Source of the DNA: Bacteroidota bacterium | Lineage (GTDB): Bacteria > Bacteroidota > Bacteroidia > Chitinophagales > Chitinophagaceae | Direction: 5' to 3' | Assembly (NCBI GenBank): GCA_947487525.1 | Contig: CANKWR010000013.1 | Coordinates: forward strand, 1-37,592 | DNA length: 37,592 nucleotides | Shown here: positions 36,301-37,592 of the stretch, one piece after another | How the letters are laid out: each line of letters opens with the position of its first letter | Numbering within the stretch: position 1 is the stretch's first letter | Made by a program: the position numbers and the translations under genes | The notes under the pieces: model-generated | Seen by the model: the letters and a program-made list of their open reading frames with translations, nothing else | Database searches by the model: none | Told to the model about the DNA's origin: nothing

Positions 36301-37592
36301 CTGCTATAAATACGACTGCTGGTAATAATATAGTTGGAAATACGAGTACAGGTGTTGCGGGTGCTGGAGGGGATGTGACGATAAGTGCTGGGGGGAAGGT
36401 GAATATAAGTGGAGCGATTACGACGACGGGCGGTTATCATACATGGGGAGGATATGCTGCGAATAAAGGTGGTCGAGGAGGAGATGTATCTATTACGGGA
36501 GTTGGTGGAGTGATTATAAGTGCATCGATTAGTTCGTATGCGGGAGATAATAGTTATTATGGATCTCGTCAGGGTCAGGTTCCGGGTAATTTAATGATTA
36601 GTACGGAGAATGCTACGCTTACGAGTGGAGGGGTGAATGATGGTCAGACAGCGGGAGTGTTTAATGTTGGGAGTATTACGAAGAATGGAAGTGGAGTGTT
36701 TAGGATAATAAGTAGTGCATATGGTGGTTATGATGATGCGAATCAGGTGTTGTATAGGAGTGCTACTACGATTAATGCGGGTACGTTGCGTTTGGGTACG
36801 GCTGCTAGTTTACGAGATAATGGTGATGTGGTGGTGAATAGTGGGACGGTGTTTGATTTAGGAGGGAATAGTGAGACGGTTGGTTCGATAGCTGGAAGTG
36901 GAACGATTAGGAGTAGTGTAACAGGTGCGTTGACATTAACGATGTCGTATAATAATCCTACGAGTACGACTTTTAGTGGGTTGATAGAGAATGGTAGTGC
37001 GACGAGTATAGGGTTGACAAAGAATGGAGGAGGCTCAACGTTGACGTTGAGTAGTGCGAATACGTATACGGGTTTAGTGACGGTTGGAGCTGGGACAATT
37101 AATGTTCAAAATAATACAGCGTTGGGTACAGTTGCGGGAGGTGTGAGTGTTACGAATGGAGCGACGTTGCGATTGCAGGGAGGTGTGAGTATAGGTACGG
37201 AGGCGTTGACCTTGCGAGGCTATGGGGTGAATAGTTATGGAGCGTTAGAGAGTGTGAGTGGAGTGAATAGTTGGTCTGGAGATGTGACGTTGGCAGTTGC
37301 GGCGACGCGAATAGGATCCGATGCGGACTCGTTGATTGTGAGTGGTAATATTAATTTAGCGACGTTTGGATTAGAGGTTGGGAATTTTGTTGGGTCTGGG
37401 AATATGTTATTGAATGGGATTATTTCTTCGACGAGTACAGCGGGTACGTTAGCGAAATATGGGAATGCTCGGGTGACGTTGAGTGGAGCGAATACGTATA
37501 CGGGGGTGTCGAGTGTAGTTGGTGGAATGTTGATAGTGAAGCATGGTAGTGCGTTGGGAGGAGGAACGAGTGGAGTGACGGTGAATAATGGA
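33315..37592 (+). CDS. PATR-repeat giant adhesin, 3' end outside the window
   Basis: From ATG 33315 the frame is open for 1426 codons to the last base of the window with no stop, so only the start of the gene is here. An in-frame TTG at 33399 would give a more usual signal peptide (KFSILFLLFFSVAGVAISQ); ATG 33315 adds a 28-residue basic leader. The body shows autotransporter-associated (PATR) beta-strand repeats: LTKNGGGSTLTLSSANTYTG, TVGAGTINVQNNTALG, then ANTYTGVSSVVGGMLIVKHG and ANTYSGATYITGGALILG. These form a right-handed beta-helix in secreted adhesins. From about residue 53 an 816-residue unit repeats almost exactly. Thr ACG, Ala GCG, Val GTG and Leu TTG dominate, unlike all other genes here. 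It starts 47 bases after the previous gene. Its anchor must be beyond the window. Confidence 0.85.
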   Translation, partial: MRRRIDILFSFYRNFISVKRSCACLGNRLKFSILFLLFFSVAGVAISQTGFSNITINTLTTSGGGWNASAPWVFTPTSDNANISYTDLQTRLNSGSVTITTVYANGTQSGSVILNASGNTLSANNNGSAGRSLVISANSHITISSPITLSSPVNGYIGTTGYPSIGVQLLSSTGDVIVASAINTTAGNNIVGNTSTGVAGAGGDVTISAGGKVNISGAITTTGGYHTWGGYAANKGGRGGDVSITGVGGVIISASISSYAGDNSYYGSRQGQVPGNLMISTENATLTSGGVNDGQTAGVFNVGSITKNGSGVFRIISSAYGGYDDANQVLYRSATTINAGTLRLGTAASLRDNGDVVVNSGTVFDLGGNSETVGSIAGSGTIRSSVTGALTLTMSYNNPTSTTFSGLIENGSATSIGLTKNGGGSTLTLSSANTYTGLVTVGAGTINVQNNTALGTVAGGVSVTNGATLRLQGGVSIGTEALTLRGYGVNSYGALESVSGVNSWSGDVTLAVAATRIGSDADSLIVSGNINLATFGLEVGNFVGSGNMLLNGIISSTSTAGTLAKYGNARVTLSGANTYTGVSSVVGGMLIVKHGSALGGGTSGVTVNNGCALSLSDGITIGSTKQLSINGTGVNNTGVLVNASGVNSWAGSILLSGASLIESDADSLTLSGALNTNGQVLTMGSNTGNGHTLISGVMSSSGGLTKVSGNRLTISGANTYSGATYITGGALILGANDVLPNNSVVYFNGGMLDNGGYTDQLGQLNIPTSSTLSLRGTGVITFGSVGLLLDYKRLTILGWQGNYGETSNAGPSSATGSRVKFLSMLAPYQLDQMWFNDGTNNYYTLQLSDGTYEIVPGRDVVLYPMSHSNIIINTLTTSGGGWNASAPWVFTPTSDNANISYTDLQTRLNSGSVTITTVYANGTQSGSVILNASGNTLSANNNGSAGRSLVISANSHITISSPITLSSPVNGYIGTTGYPSIGVQLLSSTGDVIVASAINTTAGNNIVGNTSTGVAGAGGDVTISAGGKVNISGAITTTGGYHTWGGYAANKGGRGGDVSITGVGGVIISASISSYAGDNSYYGSRQGQVPGNLMISTENATLTSGGVNDGQTAGVFNVGSITKNGSGVFRIISSAYGGYDDANQVLYRSATTINAGTLRLGTAASLRDNGDVVVNSGTVFDLGGNSETVGSIAGSGTIRSSVTGALTLTMSYNNPTSTTFSGLIENGSATSIGLTKNGGGSTLTLSSANTYTGLVTVGAGTINVQNNTALGTVAGGVSVTNGATLRLQGGVSIGTEALTLRGYGVNSYGALESVSGVNSWSGDVTLAVAATRIGSDADSLIVSGNINLATFGLEVGNFVGSGNMLLNGIISSTSTAGTLAKYGNARVTLSGANTYTGVSSVVGGMLIVKHGSALGGGTSGVTVNNG
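33341..33375. other. Perfect 15-base inverted repeat in the leader of the PATR adhesin
   Basis: TTCTTTTTACCGAAA (33341-33355) and TTTCGGTAAAAAGAA (33361-33375) are exact reverse complements around CTTCA. It lies inside codons 9-20 if ATG 33315 is the start, or just upstream of the TTG start at 33399. In RNA it would be a strong hairpin. No T-run follows on the + strand, so it is not a standard terminator for the preceding gene. It could control translation of the adhesin. Confidence 0.6.
33498..35144 (+). repeat. Near-perfect giant direct repeat in the PATR adhesin, copy 1 (part seen twice)
   Basis: This 1647-base stretch is identical, as far as I can read, to 35946-37592, an offset of 2448 bases (816 codons, in frame). 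Similarity reaches back to about 33468, with three differences in the first 30 bases. The full unit is presumably 2448 bases (about 33468-35915), the second copy being cut by the window end. Confidence 0.93.
35946..37592 (+). repeat. Giant direct repeat in the PATR adhesin, copy 2 (cut by the window end)
   Basis: Identical to 33498-35144 up to the last base of the window. The join at about 35910-35920 (VLYPMSHSN, then the start of the unit) is in frame. More copies may follow. Confidence 0.93.

Overview
The window looks like Bacteroidota chromosome, probably Chitinophagia; the family-level guess is weak. The signs are low GC, AT-rich spacers without Shine-Dalgarno sites, GldL/GldM-like proteins, a type IX secretion (T9SS) type A sorting domain, an AraC regulator with a membrane-spanning N-terminus, and secreted proteins with LamG, MBG, PKD and FGE-like domains. 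Every credible gene lies on the + strand. I see no tRNA, rRNA, CRISPR array, transposase, integrase or phage structural gene.

Region 1 (87-5610) is a tight cluster. It holds a GldL-like inner-membrane motor protein with an unusual 370-residue extension, a GldM-like periplasmic shaft protein, an outer-membrane protein joining a parallel beta-helix to a PorG/DUF6089-like barrel, and a small lipoprotein. Together they look like the core of a T9SS-type trans-envelope machine without a visible GldN or SprA. Region 2 (5661-7372) holds two AraC-type proteins: one membrane-anchored, one reduced to a degenerate DNA-binding domain.

Region 3 (7369-23307) is a likely operon of secreted proteins with spacers of about 3-105 bases. 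It encodes a mini-protein with a T9SS sorting domain, a 2246-residue tail-fibre-like protein, a LamG protein, three tandem FGE-fold paralogues lacking the catalytic cysteines, and a 1073-residue protein with Cys-bearing YxGG repeats and Ig-like domains. Region 4 (23308-23715) is a 408-base spacer with inverted repeats. Region 5 (23716-37592) encodes a 3183-residue fibre and then an uninterrupted reading frame of 1426 codons that leaves the window. That last frame is an autotransporter-repeat (PATR) adhesin with a 2448-base repeat and a clearly different codon use.

Working model (inference): a divergent GldLM motor and a PorG-like barrel serve the export or surface assembly of very large repetitive fibres. 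The fibres combine phage-tail-fibre-like repeats with heptads of the IxxNTxx type known from trimeric autotransporter adhesins. The FGE-fold proteins recall GldK/GldJ, the T9SS components with the same fold. Perfect internal repeats (689 bases in the 3183-residue fibre, at least 1647 bases in the PATR adhesin) suggest recent duplication and variable length.
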